Positions 55,935-64,000 of a stretch of 64,000 nucleotides of DNA are shown piece after piece. The stretch spans positions 103,718 through 167,717 of the forward strand of contig CAWDQN010000004.1 in NCBI GenBank assembly GCA_963804495.1, written 5' to 3'. Each line of letters begins with the position of its first letter. Positions within the stretch are counted from its first letter, which is position 1. The stretch comes from Rhodovastum sp963804495. Lineage in GTDB: Bacteria; Pseudomonadota; Alphaproteobacteria; Acetobacterales; Acetobacteraceae. Made by a program: the position numbers and the translations under genes. The notes under the pieces were generated by a model. The model saw only the letters and a program-made list of their open reading frames with translations. It ran no database searches and was not told the origin of the DNA.

Positions 55935-57682
55935 ATGCAAGAACATTCCCCTGCGATCGAGTTTGGGAGAGAAAAGCTTCTTGTCCCGCCACATATAGGG
56001 GCCGCTTGCCGCTACCTCGCATCGATGCAAATCGCTGCGGGGTGCTGGCCGCCCCATGCCGGGGGCGATGTCAGCCTCTATCACACAGCGCTTGCCACGG
56101 CGGCGCTATGCGGCGCAGACCGTATAACTTACGAGGCGCACATTGCAGGTGCGGCATATCAGGCCCGCCTGCATTCCGAGAATAACGTTGCAGCGCTCAA
56201 TATGCTTGATGTCGCGTGCTTAGTAACCATTGCAGCATCGGAGCAGATTTCGGATCGCGGTTGGTTGGACCGCCTTGGCGAAGAGCTATCGAAACGGTTA
56301 TTATCAGAGCTAGATCGTCCTGAAAGGATTCGAGTGCGGGATTTCGCATTTGCGGTGAAGGCATCTGCTTATGCCGGCACGGCAATGAAACCGACGACGG
56401 CGAGGTGCATTAGGGTCCTGCATGAACTGCAAATACCGGGGAAGGGAGGCTGGACTGCCGGCGCAACTCGGCAGCACTCGGTTATTGCAAGCGCGTATGT
56501 GCTGGACGCACTCGCATCAGTTGACCCGCGTGGATCGGCCGCGGTCATTCATGGGTGTACAAATACCTCGAGACGATGATCGCCGACAAAGGATGGGAAG
56601 GTATTGGAATTGGCAAGGGAGATGTCTTTACGCAGGCGACGGTGCTAGGAGCCCTAAGCTGCTGCGGTGCCATAGAACAGATTGAGAAAGGTTTGTCCGT
56701 CATAGAGGCCGCGGCAAACAGCGATGGTGGATGGGGGCCGTGTGCGGGTGAACCTACAACGATCGAGTCTACTGCGCTTGTGCTACGAGCTTTTGTCGCT
56801 TGTGGCGAGACTCGTTATATCCCCTATCGGAGCGCAGCTGCGAGTGCCGCAGCTCTAACGGCACGGTGTGAGAAACTTGAGGCCGAACTTGCAGCCCTTT
56901 CCAATGATATAGATGATCGCGTAACTAGACGCTCTCGGGAAATTCTTGCGGATCGTAATAAAATTCGCGGAGACGTAGAAAAATTACGCGAGGAGCTTCG
57001 TTCGGCGCGGCAGGAGAACATGGCTCTTGAGCGTACTATCGTCGATCGCGAATCGTATTACGTTAGGGCGCTGACGACATTTAGGCGTCAACGTGATCAT
57101 GTAATTCCAAAAGCCTTCATTTTAGAGCGTATGCAATCTTTTCTTAGGCCTTTAATTGTGACGATAGCGGTTGTTGTAATAAATGTTGTTCTTGCAGACC
57201 ATTTTGGACTGTTCGGCGCTGGGTATCTGTCGTCAGCATTTATTAAGCAAATGCTTGCCGGAGCGTTAGGTTTAAGTATTGGAGCGATAGGTTCGTTGTT
57301 TCTGGCTTCAATTTGGTGGCCGGCGATGTTGGCAGAGACCATGACCGAGATTGATTACGATAGGACTCCGTATTTGAAGTTAGATGGCTCAAGCAAAATA
57401 AATCCTTTTAGTCCATCTGTATTGGCATTAGAATTTGCAGAAATTGCATCGGAGCTTCCCGGCGCTGTTTCCGAAGAACTAGTTTATCTTCTTGTCACCA
57501 GAATAGTTGATATGCCGTCCGACGTTGGAACCGGATACTCTGAAAAGTTACTCAGCCGTTTGGACGTGCCGAGGGATGTTCAAAGGAGAGTTGTGCGTTG
57601 GATTGGGAGGCTTGTGAGTCTGGATCCACACAGCCGGCGTGCGGTAATTGAACAAGTTCGGAGGCAGAGCTTAATACCATGA
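55935..57682 (+). pseudogene. Membrane protein with an alpha/alpha-toroid repeat domain and coiled coil; frameshift near 56554
   Basis: About 580 residues after repair. The first 300 residues form repeats like those of squalene cyclase and prenyltransferase toroids (YLASMQIAAGCWPPHAGG, LHELQIPGKGGWTAGATRQH, NSDGGWGPCAGEPTTIESTA). A coiled coil follows (ARCEKLEAELAALSNDIDDR..., about 320-390), then two transmembrane segments (RPLIVTIAVVVINVVL, MLAGALGLSIGAIGSLFLA) and a cytosolic tail. Catalytic cyclase motifs (DXDD) are not seen. One G is missing from a GGGG run near 56553. It overlaps the third gene by ATGA. A start at 55893 is also possible. Confidence 0.65.
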
Positions 57683-58463
57683 TTTTGTTGCGTATACTCT
57701 GTTATTTGTGTAACTTGGGGATCCTTCTGGTGCCAGGAGTGGCATGCGCTGCGGAATCGGCATTGCTTGGAATTGAGGCGAATGAGGTTCGGCCGCAAGC
57801 AGGACCTAATGTCTGTCTAATCACCCTGACCAACCGCCTCGCGTTGCTGCCGTTAAGTGAAGTTCGGCTGTTTGTTGTAAGCGCTTTAGGGACATTTTCT
57901 ACTACGGCTCCCTTCGGATTAGCTGGAAGCCAGTCATCTACCGTCGAGTGGATCTTGCCGCCTGGTGTTCGGTGCACTGGAGAAGATGTGTTGTTTCGTG
58001 CAAAATTTAAAAAGGAGGGCATCCCAAACGAGATTGTTCTGAAGCCTGACTCGATGACAAGACCCGGCCGGTCCGCTATCGAGATCATCTCCAGTGCACT
58101 TGGTGCCGGGTTCAGCATTCTTGCGGTGGTAATTGGGGCGGGTCTCGGGCACTGGCTTACGGCGGCCAGAGAGCGTACGAAAGAAAGAATCTCATTGCGG
58201 ATGAAACGCATAGAGTTCGGTCGAACCTGCAATCCGCGATTTTCTTGCACAGTGGAATGAGGCTCCGATTCCGATAAGGTTACAGCAACATTTTTCAGAA
58301 CTTCGCGTGAAAGCGACGGTCCCAAGCCATATAGTCGAAATGTATGAGGCAACGATGAAGATTTTTACTCAAAATGATGTTTCTAACGTCGCGAAGCGCG
58401 AAGCGGCGAAGCGTTTCTCACGATCGGTTACTTCATATATAGAAACGTATGATCCCACTTTCT
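57679..58463 (+). pseudogene. Secreted-domain membrane protein, third gene of the module; frameshift near 58216
   Basis: About 261 residues after repair. The signal peptide (MILLRILCYLCNLGILLVPGVACA) precedes an extracytoplasmic beta-rich domain (about 25-130, two cysteines), one transmembrane helix (ALGAGFSILAVVIGAGLGHWL) and a cytosolic helical domain (IRDFLAQWNEAPIPIRLQQH, SVTSYIETYDPTF). Removing one T from GAGTTCGG (58213-58220) restores GAGTCGG and extends the frame to a TGA at 58461-58463. It starts inside the stop of the previous gene. No family is recognised. Confidence 0.62.
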
Positions 58464-58610
58464 GAGTTGGATGCAATTTTGGCGGGGGTTGCGCATTCGC
58501 TGCTGGTGGGGCAGGGGTATTTGATGATTTTCACTTGACTTGTTTATTGTAATGAGGCGTGCGACGGCCTTTCAAGGCCCGAAAGGGGTTTTAAATCGAC
58601 CACCATGCTC

Positions 58611-58950
58611 TCACCGATACGCAATCACCTCCCCGAACGGCGCCGCGGCCGCTCCGGTGCTGACCCACAGCACCGGATAATCCGGCGCCGGGCCGAACTC
58701 GCTGCCATAGAGGTCGGTCAGGTAGACGGCGCAGACCGGCTGGATGTCCGACCGGGCGATCCAGTCGAACACTGGCCGGAAGGCGGTGCCGCCGCCGCCA
58801 TGCGGGGTGAGGCGGATCGCATCGCCCGGCTCGTAGGTTTCGGTGCCGGCAACGGCCTCGTCGCAATAGACGACATGGATCGCCTCGGGCGCCGCCTCGT
58901 CCAGGATGGCGGTGATCTCGGCGGCGAAGGTGGCCAGCGTCGCCGCGCCG
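58611..58950 (-). pseudogene. C-terminal fragment of a VWA-like metallopeptidase family protein (DUF2201)
   Basis: About 110 residues (TLATFAAEITAILDEAAPEA, HVVYCDEAVAG, RLTPHGGGGTAFRPVFDWIA, VLWVSTGAAAAPFGEVIAYR) match the C-terminal VWA-like domain of DUF2201 proteins. Similarity stops abruptly near 58950, where the MIDAS-type N-terminus should be. It is a truncated remnant. Confidence 0.7.
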
Positions 58951-58989
58951 ATGCATTTTTCCTCCGGCGTTGACAGAAAGGGGAACGCG

Positions 58990-59370
58990 ATGAAGGTACA
59001 AAGCTTCAAGGACCTGGCGGCGGAAATGCGCGCGGTCGCGCGTGGCGAAATCACCGCGCCGGCAGACGCCGCGGCGCCGAGCGTGGAGTCGGCGGCGGCG
59101 CTGATCCGGCTGCTGACGCCGGACAACCGCAGCCTGTTGCGCACCATCCGGGACGCGAAGCCGCAATCGGTCGCCGAACTGGCGCGGCTGACCAACCGGG
59201 CTGAGCCGAACCTGCTGCGGACGCTCGGCAAGCTCGAAGCCTTCGGCCTGCTGGAAATGCGGACGGTCGAACGCCGCCGGGTGCCGACGGCGCTGATCGG
59301 GAAGCTGCATCTTGAGATCGACCCTTACGCCATGACTGACCGGATCGAAACCAGCCCGGCCAACGGCTGA
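58990..59370 (+). CDS. HTH protein, TumA-like antitoxin family
   Basis: A 126-residue winged-helix protein (SFKDLAAEMRAVARGE, LIRLLTPDNRSLLRTIRDAKP, SVAELARLTNRAEPNLLRTLG, then KLEAFGLLEM) of the HVO_A0114/TumA family, which normally pairs with a TumE toxin directly upstream. Only a few codons resembling a TumE C-terminus remain before the ATG, so the toxin seems deleted at the same breakpoint (about 58950) that truncates the DUF2201 gene. Confidence 0.72.
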   Translation: MKVQSFKDLAAEMRAVARGEITAPADAAAPSVESAAALIRLLTPDNRSLLRTIRDAKPQSVAELARLTNRAEPNLLRTLGKLEAFGLLEMRTVERRRVPTALIGKLHLEIDPYAMTDRIETSPANG

Positions 59371-59545
59371 CGGGCTGGCCGGGGCAGGCTCGCCGAACCC
59401 ATGGAGACGAGCCGTGTCCAGGTCGATCGCATCCTGAAGGCGAAGAGCAAGATGTCGTCCTCCAGATCAACCGTATTCGCTTCTCGACTTGCGACCGCGG
59501 GCCATTCACGGTCACCGCCGGAGCATCATCTGCGAAAGGATACCA

Positions 59546-59750
59546 ATGAGCGAGACGTCTGACGCAAGCGAACTGCTTCGCTGACGGCCCAGATCGCGGC
59601 CGCACATGTGGCGCACAACCCGGTCGCGCCGGATGCGCTGCCGGAGCTGATCCGCAGCGTGCATGCCTCGCTCGCCGGCGCGGGCAAGCCGGCGGAGGTT
59701 GCGGAACGGCCGCAGCCTGAGGTGGACCCTGGATCCTGGACAGTTGGATA
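59546..59750 (+). pseudogene. Truncated MucR/Ros-type regulator
   Basis: MSETSDASELL, then, after a one-base loss near 59581, LTAQIAAAHVAHNPVAPDAL and PELIRSVHASLAGAGK match the N-terminal helical part of MucR/Ros proteins. The zinc-finger C-terminus is replaced at about 59725 by the end of an IS3-type sequence. Confidence 0.7.
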
Positions 59751-59783
59751 AGCTTATCCCGACCGGATAGGGAACGACGTGGC

Positions 59784-59940
59784 ATGAGTGGGGAGCGGAA
59801 ACGCTACTCGGCGGATTTCAAGGCGAAGGTTGCACTGGAGGCGATCCGGGGCGAGCTGACGATTGCGCAGCTGGTGAGCAAGCATGGGGTACACCAGACG
59901 CTGATCAACGGCTGGAAGAAACATGCTCTGGGTAAGCGGG
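59784..59940 (+). pseudogene. IS3-type orfA fragment
   Basis: MSGERKRYSADFKAKVALEA with the helix-turn-helix TIAQLVSKHGVHQTLINGWKK is the N-terminus of an IS3-family OrfA. Similarity ends after about 52 residues, at GTAAGCGG (59934), where an IS66-type element begins. Confidence 0.75.
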
Positions 59941-60009
59941 GTGGCGCCGACACGTTGCGGAATGCGGGGAAAATGAGGTCACCTGTCGTCCTTGGAAGAG
60001 GACGACAGG

Positions 60010-60495
60010 ATGCTGGACGCGGTGTCGGAGTCTGAGAACGCTCGTACGAGTGATCATACGAGCGCTCGCAAACAGCGCATCGAGATCATCACGCGCGGCG
60101 AGCGTCGGCGGCGTTGGACGCCGGAACAGAAGCGCGAGATCGCGGCGGAAAGCCTGGAGCCGGGCGCGTCGCCGATCATAGTGGCCCGCAAGTACGGGAT
60201 CAGCACTGGCCAGCTCTACACCTGGCGGCAGGAGTTGCTACGGAACGCTGTTGGTGCGACATCCGACACGAAACCAAGCTTCGTGCGCGTCAACGTCGTG
60301 GCCGGTCCTCCGCGTCTGGCGGCGCCGGAGCTGGGGCCACCGGTGCCGCCGACCGCGCCACCTGCAATGCCCTTACCCACTCAGCCGGACGGGCGGATCG
60401 AGATTACGCTGTCGCGGGGCGTGTCGGTGCGTGTGGATGCGAAGGTGGATGGGGCTGCATTGCGGCGGGTTTTGGCCGCGCTGGAACGGTCATGA
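60010..60495 (+). CDS. tnpA: IS66 TnpA
   Basis: A 161-residue accessory protein with a helix-turn-helix (RRWTPEQKREIAAESLEPGA, YGISTGQLYTWRQELL) and a Pro-rich C-terminus ending in the IS66 signature IEITLSRGVSVRVDAKVDGA split at the motif. ATG 60010 is preferred over the upstream TTG. It overlaps tnpB by ATGA. Confidence 0.85.
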   Translation: MLDAVSESENARTSDHTSARKQRIEIITRGERRRRWTPEQKREIAAESLEPGASPIIVARKYGISTGQLYTWRQELLRNAVGATSDTKPSFVRVNVVAGPPRLAAPELGPPVPPTAPPAMPLPTQPDGRIEITLSRGVSVRVDAKVDGAALRRVLAALERS

Positions 60496-60839
60496 TCGCC
60501 GCACCGCCTGGCGTCCGCGTCTATCTTGCCTGCGGCACCACGGATATGCGCCGCGGCATGGCGGGGCTGGCCATGCAGGTTCAGCAGATCCTTGAGCAGA
60601 ACCCTTTCGACGGCGCCATCTTTGCCTTCCGCGGCAAACGGGCCGGTCTGATCAAGGTTCTTTGGCACGATGGCATCGGCCTGTGCCTGCTGACGAAGCG
60701 TCTGGAGCGCGGCCACTTCATCTGGCCGACCACGAGCGCGGGAGCAGTCTCGCTGACGGCGGCCCAGCTGGCGACGTTGCTGGAGGGCTGCGAATGGCGG
60801 GCGCAAGTGGCAAGCTGTCGACCTGCACTGGCAGGTTAA
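60492..60839 (+). CDS. tnpB: IS66 TnpB
   Basis: A 115-residue IS66 accessory protein with the family sequence GVRVYLACGTTDMRRGMAGL, NPFDGAIFAFRGKRAGLIKV, LWHDGIGLCLLTKRLERGHF and FIWP. Its role in transposition is required but biochemically undefined. It is complete. Confidence 0.88.
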   Translation: MIAAPPGVRVYLACGTTDMRRGMAGLAMQVQQILEQNPFDGAIFAFRGKRAGLIKVLWHDGIGLCLLTKRLERGHFIWPTTSAGAVSLTAAQLATLLEGCEWRAQVASCRPALAG

Positions 60840-61538
60840 CGAATTGTCGCAGCCAAAAAAAAGTGCTGGCAGCGACGCGGCGGTGTTGTTCACCATGCCG
60901 GCATGCAGATCGACCTCGACGCCCTGCCAGAAGACTCCGCCGTGCTGACAGCGCTCACGGGAACGGACCCGGGTTCGCTCGGTGGAACTGACCCAGCAAG
61001 TGCGCATGAGTTGGTGGTCGGGTGGCGTGATCGGTCGGTAGCCGGCGTGGTCGGCGGCACATTTTCCTTCGCCTGACCCAAGTCGGCCTGCCTGCCGCCC
61101 GGTCCTGGGCCCACGGAGACCCGGGGATGAATGCGGTCAGATGTTGTTGCGGGTCACGGCCCTGGCGGCGCGGCGCGTCCTGTCGCGGCGAGGCGGGCAC
61201 ACCCCCGGCGGCTGCCGGGCCGGGAAGAGCCGGCAGCGCTGACGTGGCTCAGCGGCCCGACCGCGCGATCGATCGTGACGTGGCTGCTGCCAAATACCAG
61301 CTTTCCGTTCGACGCCGCGCGTCGAATTGTCGGGACGCCTTCCGTCCCGACGCCACCCGCAGGCCACGGCGCGCAAGGCGAGTCAAAGGCGCCGCGCGCT
61401 TGCTTGCGCGGCGGGAGCGGAGCCACGCGCAGAAAATCGGCGGTGGCCGATTTTCGAGCATGGCGAGCACCTGCCCTTTGAGGCGCCTTGCGCGCCGTGG
61501 CACTCCTCGGCGCTGCGGCGGTGGTGTTGGCGGGGTCT

Positions 61539-62310
61539 TCAGGTTTTGGCGGTGCGGCGCGCCGGTGTTGGCGACGCCGGTGCCGGAGGCTCCGGGCTGC
61601 GCAGGGACGGGCCGTTGATGCGGATGGTGATGCAGTGGTGCTGCAGGCGATCGAGCAGCGCATCGACCAGCGGCTTCTTGTCGAACAGCTCGTACCAGTC
61701 GGACAGTTCAAGGTTGGTGGTGATGATCGTCGAGACCCGGTTATAGCGTTGGTCCATCAGACGAAAGAATGCGTTTGATTGTTCCGGCTTGATTGTCAGG
61801 TAGCTCAGCTCGTCAATCAGCAAGGGCTGCATGCGAACTCAGCTGGGCCAGCAGCCGTGTGGTAGTGCGGTCTGCCAGAGAGGCATAGAGTTCATCGAGC
61901 AGGACTTGAGCATTAATGAAGCGACCACGGTAGCCGTTGAGGCAGGCCTCGCGCAACAGACCGATCGCCAGGCCGGTCTTTCCGGTGCCGGGTTTGCCGA
62001 TGAGCAAGACGTTGTCGGTCCGGCGCAGGAAGTCCAGCCCGGCCAGTGTCTGGATCTGCGCGCGGCTCACGCCGGGCTGCCGATCGAACGGGAAGCTGTC
62101 GAGCGACCACCGCCATGGCAGACGCGCCTGCCCCAGACGATACGCCAGGCTGCGTTCGCGGCGGGACGCGGCTTCCTGGCCGAGCAGCCGGTACAGCAGC
62201 TCGGGTGCCGCGATCGCTTCGCGCTCGGCGCGTTCGATTTCGGCGTCGAGTGCCTCGGCCATGCCGTGCAGGCGCAACTGGGCGATCAGCGCGCGCAGCT
62301 TGTCATGCAT
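61539..62310 (-). pseudogene. istB: IstB of copy 2, one-base frameshift at 61836
   Basis: Identical in layout to copy 1 (Walker A IGKPGTGKTGLA, Walker B LLIDELSYL) but GAGTTCGCAT replaces GAGTCGCAT of copy 1, breaking the frame between LLAQLS and MQPLLIDEL. Removing the extra T restores 256 residues. This is a direct within-window comparison for the insertion pattern seen in seven other genes. Confidence 0.9.
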
Positions 62311-63700
62311 CGTCGTCTTTCCTGGTGCTCAGTGCGAAGAAGTCACCGGCGACCTGTTTGAGGATGAGGTCTTCCAGGCGGCCGAGATCAAACAGGCCAT
62401 AGTGCAGGGCCTGTTCGATGGCGGCGATGAACGGACCGGCCGGGTAGGTGCGCTTCATCTCGATCAGCCGGCGGAGTGGCCGTCGCCCGTATCCGTGACT
62501 GCGCAGCTTGAGGGCGGCAGCGTAACGGTCGAGGCTGGGATGGTGGCCGGTCAGCAGCTTTTCTTCAGTCGCCGTGCCGCGCCCCTGCCGCACTGGGATG
62601 GTATGATGACCAGGCAGGGTGCTTCTGGCATCGCGCTCGGCGATCAGCCGCCGGTGGACGGCGATCGTCGTGTCCTTGCGGCGGACATGGATTTCGGTGG
62701 GGTGCTTGTAGACAGCGACCGACTTGCCGACGAAGCGCTCTGGCACGGAGTAGCGGTTGGTATCGACGCTGACAAAGCCGTGCAGGTCGACGACGCGTTC
62801 CAGCAACTCGTAGACCGGCGGCAACGCGTCGGGCAACGGCACGAGGTGCGGCTGCTCGATGACGTAGGCGGCATCTGGCGACATGCCGAGCGCTGCCTTT
62901 GGCTTTCGGTTGGCGACCTCGCGGCACCAGGCAAGTGCCTGGCGATTGAGGTCGTCGAAATCTTCGAAGCTGCGGCCGGCCAGGAAGTTCGTTTCAACAT
63001 AGGCGAACGGCCGTTCGATCCGGCCTTTGCGTTCCGGATTTCCCACCCGGTGGGCGCGGAATCGGAAGCCCAGGGTGCGGGCGAAGGCCGCCATCTCCGG
63101 GGCGATGACGGCGTCGCCGCCGGCACCGGCGGCGAGCAGCACGCTGGTGTTGTCGATGATGCAGACCGGGCAGACGCCCGCCATGAAGCGCGCCGCCTCG
63201 AGCAGGAACGCCTTGGCCTCGAAGCGGGTGAACCGCGGGTAGTACTGGATGAACAGCCGGCGCGAGTAGGCCAGCACCAGGCCGGCACACTGGGCGGTGA
63301 CAAGCTTGTCGGTGTTCGCGAATGTCAGCCGATGCGGCGACGTGTCGTGCTGCATCTCCTGGCCCGGCACGAACTGGTACTCGCCGATGCGCCGCGGCGG
63401 ACTGCGCAGGCCGGCCTCCCGGACCCAGCGGGTCAAGCTGCTGTAGGACACTTCCAGACCGTCGTCGGCCAGCAGTTCGCGCACGCGCACCACGTTGCCG
63501 CGAGCCCGCTCGAAGGCAGTTTTCACCATGGCCAGCGTCGCCTCGTCGCACGGTGCTGCTTTGGCGACGTTGCCGTCCGGCTTGCGCAGGATGCGCCGCA
63601 CGGTGTTGCGCGACAGTCTCAGCAGACGGCTGATCTCGCGCAGGCTGTGCCTCTGCGCCTGCAGCGTGCGCACCGCGCTGCGGATTTCAGCCGGGGTCAT
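62303..63700 (-). CDS. istA: IstA of copy 2
   Basis: A 465-residue IS21 transposase like copy 1, with EMQHDTSPH, CIIDNTSVLL and GRIERPFAYVE. It starts at ATG (63698-63700), where copy 1 has TTG. Two extra residues (NVAK in RKPDGNVAKAAPC) distinguish it. The frame is intact. Confidence 0.9.
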   Translation of the reverse strand: MTPAEIRSAVRTLQAQRHSLREISRLLRLSRNTVRRILRKPDGNVAKAAPCDEATLAMVKTAFERARGNVVRVRELLADDGLEVSYSSLTRWVREAGLRSPPRRIGEYQFVPGQEMQHDTSPHRLTFANTDKLVTAQCAGLVLAYSRRLFIQYYPRFTRFEAKAFLLEAARFMAGVCPVCIIDNTSVLLAAGAGGDAVIAPEMAAFARTLGFRFRAHRVGNPERKGRIERPFAYVETNFLAGRSFEDFDDLNRQALAWCREVANRKPKAALGMSPDAAYVIEQPHLVPLPDALPPVYELLERVVDLHGFVSVDTNRYSVPERFVGKSVAVYKHPTEIHVRRKDTTIAVHRRLIAERDARSTLPGHHTIPVRQGRGTATEEKLLTGHHPSLDRYAAALKLRSHGYGRRPLRRLIEMKRTYPAGPFIAAIEQALHYGLFDLGRLEDLILKQVAGDFFALSTRKDDDA

Positions 63701-64000
63701 GTGCGTCCCCCCCGGTCGATCGCAATCGTCAGGACGTCGAGTGCCGACCACAACCGCGGCACCGCCGCGATCAGCGCCGGTGGCACCGATTGCAGCGCCG
63801 CCGCGCGATCCGTCAGGCGCGCGATGACCGCCTCGAGGCAACGCAGATCGACGATGCATTCGCCTTCGGGGCCGTCGCGTAGCCGTTCGCCGGCGCGCCG
63901 CTCGTCGTTCGCCCGCAGGGCGTCGAGAAACAAGCGAGGATCGCCGACCATGCGGTCGCGCACCGTTTGCGCGGCCTGCTGGTAGTGGGCGAACCAGCAC
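63697..64000 (-). CDS. ParB-like protein of copy 2 (partial, window edge)
   Basis: The C-terminal 100 residues of the ParB-like protein (RMVGDPRLFLDALRANDERR, GECIVDLRCLEAVIARLTDR). The stop overlaps the istA ATG by four bases. The G run before the stop has seven Gs versus six in copy 1, so the two copies end differently (DRGGRT versus DRGDALDPG). Confidence 0.88.
   Translation of the reverse strand, partial: CWFAHYQQAAQTVRDRMVGDPRLFLDALRANDERRAGERLRDGPEGECIVDLRCLEAVIARLTDRAAALQSVPPALIAAVPRLWSALDVLTIAIDRGGRT

Larger units (their letters stand above)
59934..60946 (+). mobile_element. IS66 element (tnpA-tnpB-tnpC type), interrupted
   Basis: Begins at GTAAGCGG, the usual IS66 end motif, and contains tnpA, tnpB and the first 15 codons of tnpC (MQIDLDALPEDSAVL from 60902). 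IS21-like copy 2 interrupts it at about 60946. The remainder of tnpC is not visible in the window. Confidence 0.7.
60946..64000 (-). mobile_element. IS21-like element, copy 2, inverted and cut by the window edge
   Basis: It carries the same gene order as copy 1 but on the minus strand: istB 61539-62310, istA 62303-63700, ParB-like from 63697. The end at about 60946 reads CAGCGCTCACGGGAACGGAC, near the copy 1 end. The two copies are highly similar but not identical at the protein level (for example IstA residues near the N-terminus), so they are not a recent duplication. Confidence 0.88.

Noticed and set aside
56870..57010. Toroid protein as an active terpene or squalene cyclase
   Set aside because: The repeat region lacks the DXDD-type catalytic motif and is fused to a coiled coil and membrane helices.

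Overview
The window is GC-rich alphaproteobacterial DNA. The best fit is Acetobacteraceae: a TMAO/acetoin-type oxidative metabolism, OxyR with a divergent KatG, stacked GC-rich palindromes after genes, and small proteins familiar from that family. No ribosomal RNA or species-level marker is present, so the family is an inference.

Region 1 (1-37,250) reads as chromosome. In order it carries a multi-PAS hybrid histidine kinase with its own HPt domain; phenylacetate-CoA ligase; DUF2892 and AhpD-like small genes; a PHB-depolymerase-type esterase; a minus-strand operon of three SPFH (HflK/HflC-like) proteins and a heavy-metal P-type ATPase; divergent katG/oxyR; an extracytoplasmic phosphodiesterase; a YqjI-like PadR repressor with a DUF2218 protein; the acetoin dehydrogenase genes acoA-acoB-acoC; an acyl-CoA/fatty acid desaturase; an MdtABC-type RND pump with its adaptor; a tyrosine phosphatase; a CBS-domain protein; polA; a lipoprotein hydrolase; and tRNA-Arg(CCG).

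Region 2 (37,250-64,000) is an accessory region that begins directly after the tRNA. It is bracketed by two inverted copies of a four-gene IS21-like element (small Cys-rich protein, ParB-like protein, IstA, IstB). Copy 1 has exact ends and a 6-bp target duplication and splits a small gene. Copy 2 sits inside an IS66 transposase gene and runs off the window. Between them lie another DDE transposase, a complete ISBst12-type IS66 element with an 8-bp duplication, Fic/Doc and Phd-type toxin-antitoxin pieces, plasmid-type genes (DUF736, DUF2493, truncated ParB), many gene fragments, and an AT-richer three-gene module (54,664-58,463). That module encodes an AAA/STAND-like ATPase, a membrane protein with an alpha/alpha-toroid repeat domain and a coiled coil, and a secreted-domain membrane protein. 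I do not recognise it as a named system; it is the best candidate for something undescribed.

Many conserved genes are broken by single-base indels. Eight of these (esterase, katG, acoB, desaturase, RND pump, the AAA ATPase, the third gene of the module, istB copy 2) are each repaired by removing one A/T, and each repair restores either GANTC (the CcrM methylation site of Alphaproteobacteria) or GACGTC. That points to a methylation-linked consensus error, or a site-specific mutational process, rather than to random decay. These genes are therefore described as full-length products with a marked break. A second notable signal is a pair of covarying hairpins in the leaders of the DUF736 and DUF2493 genes.
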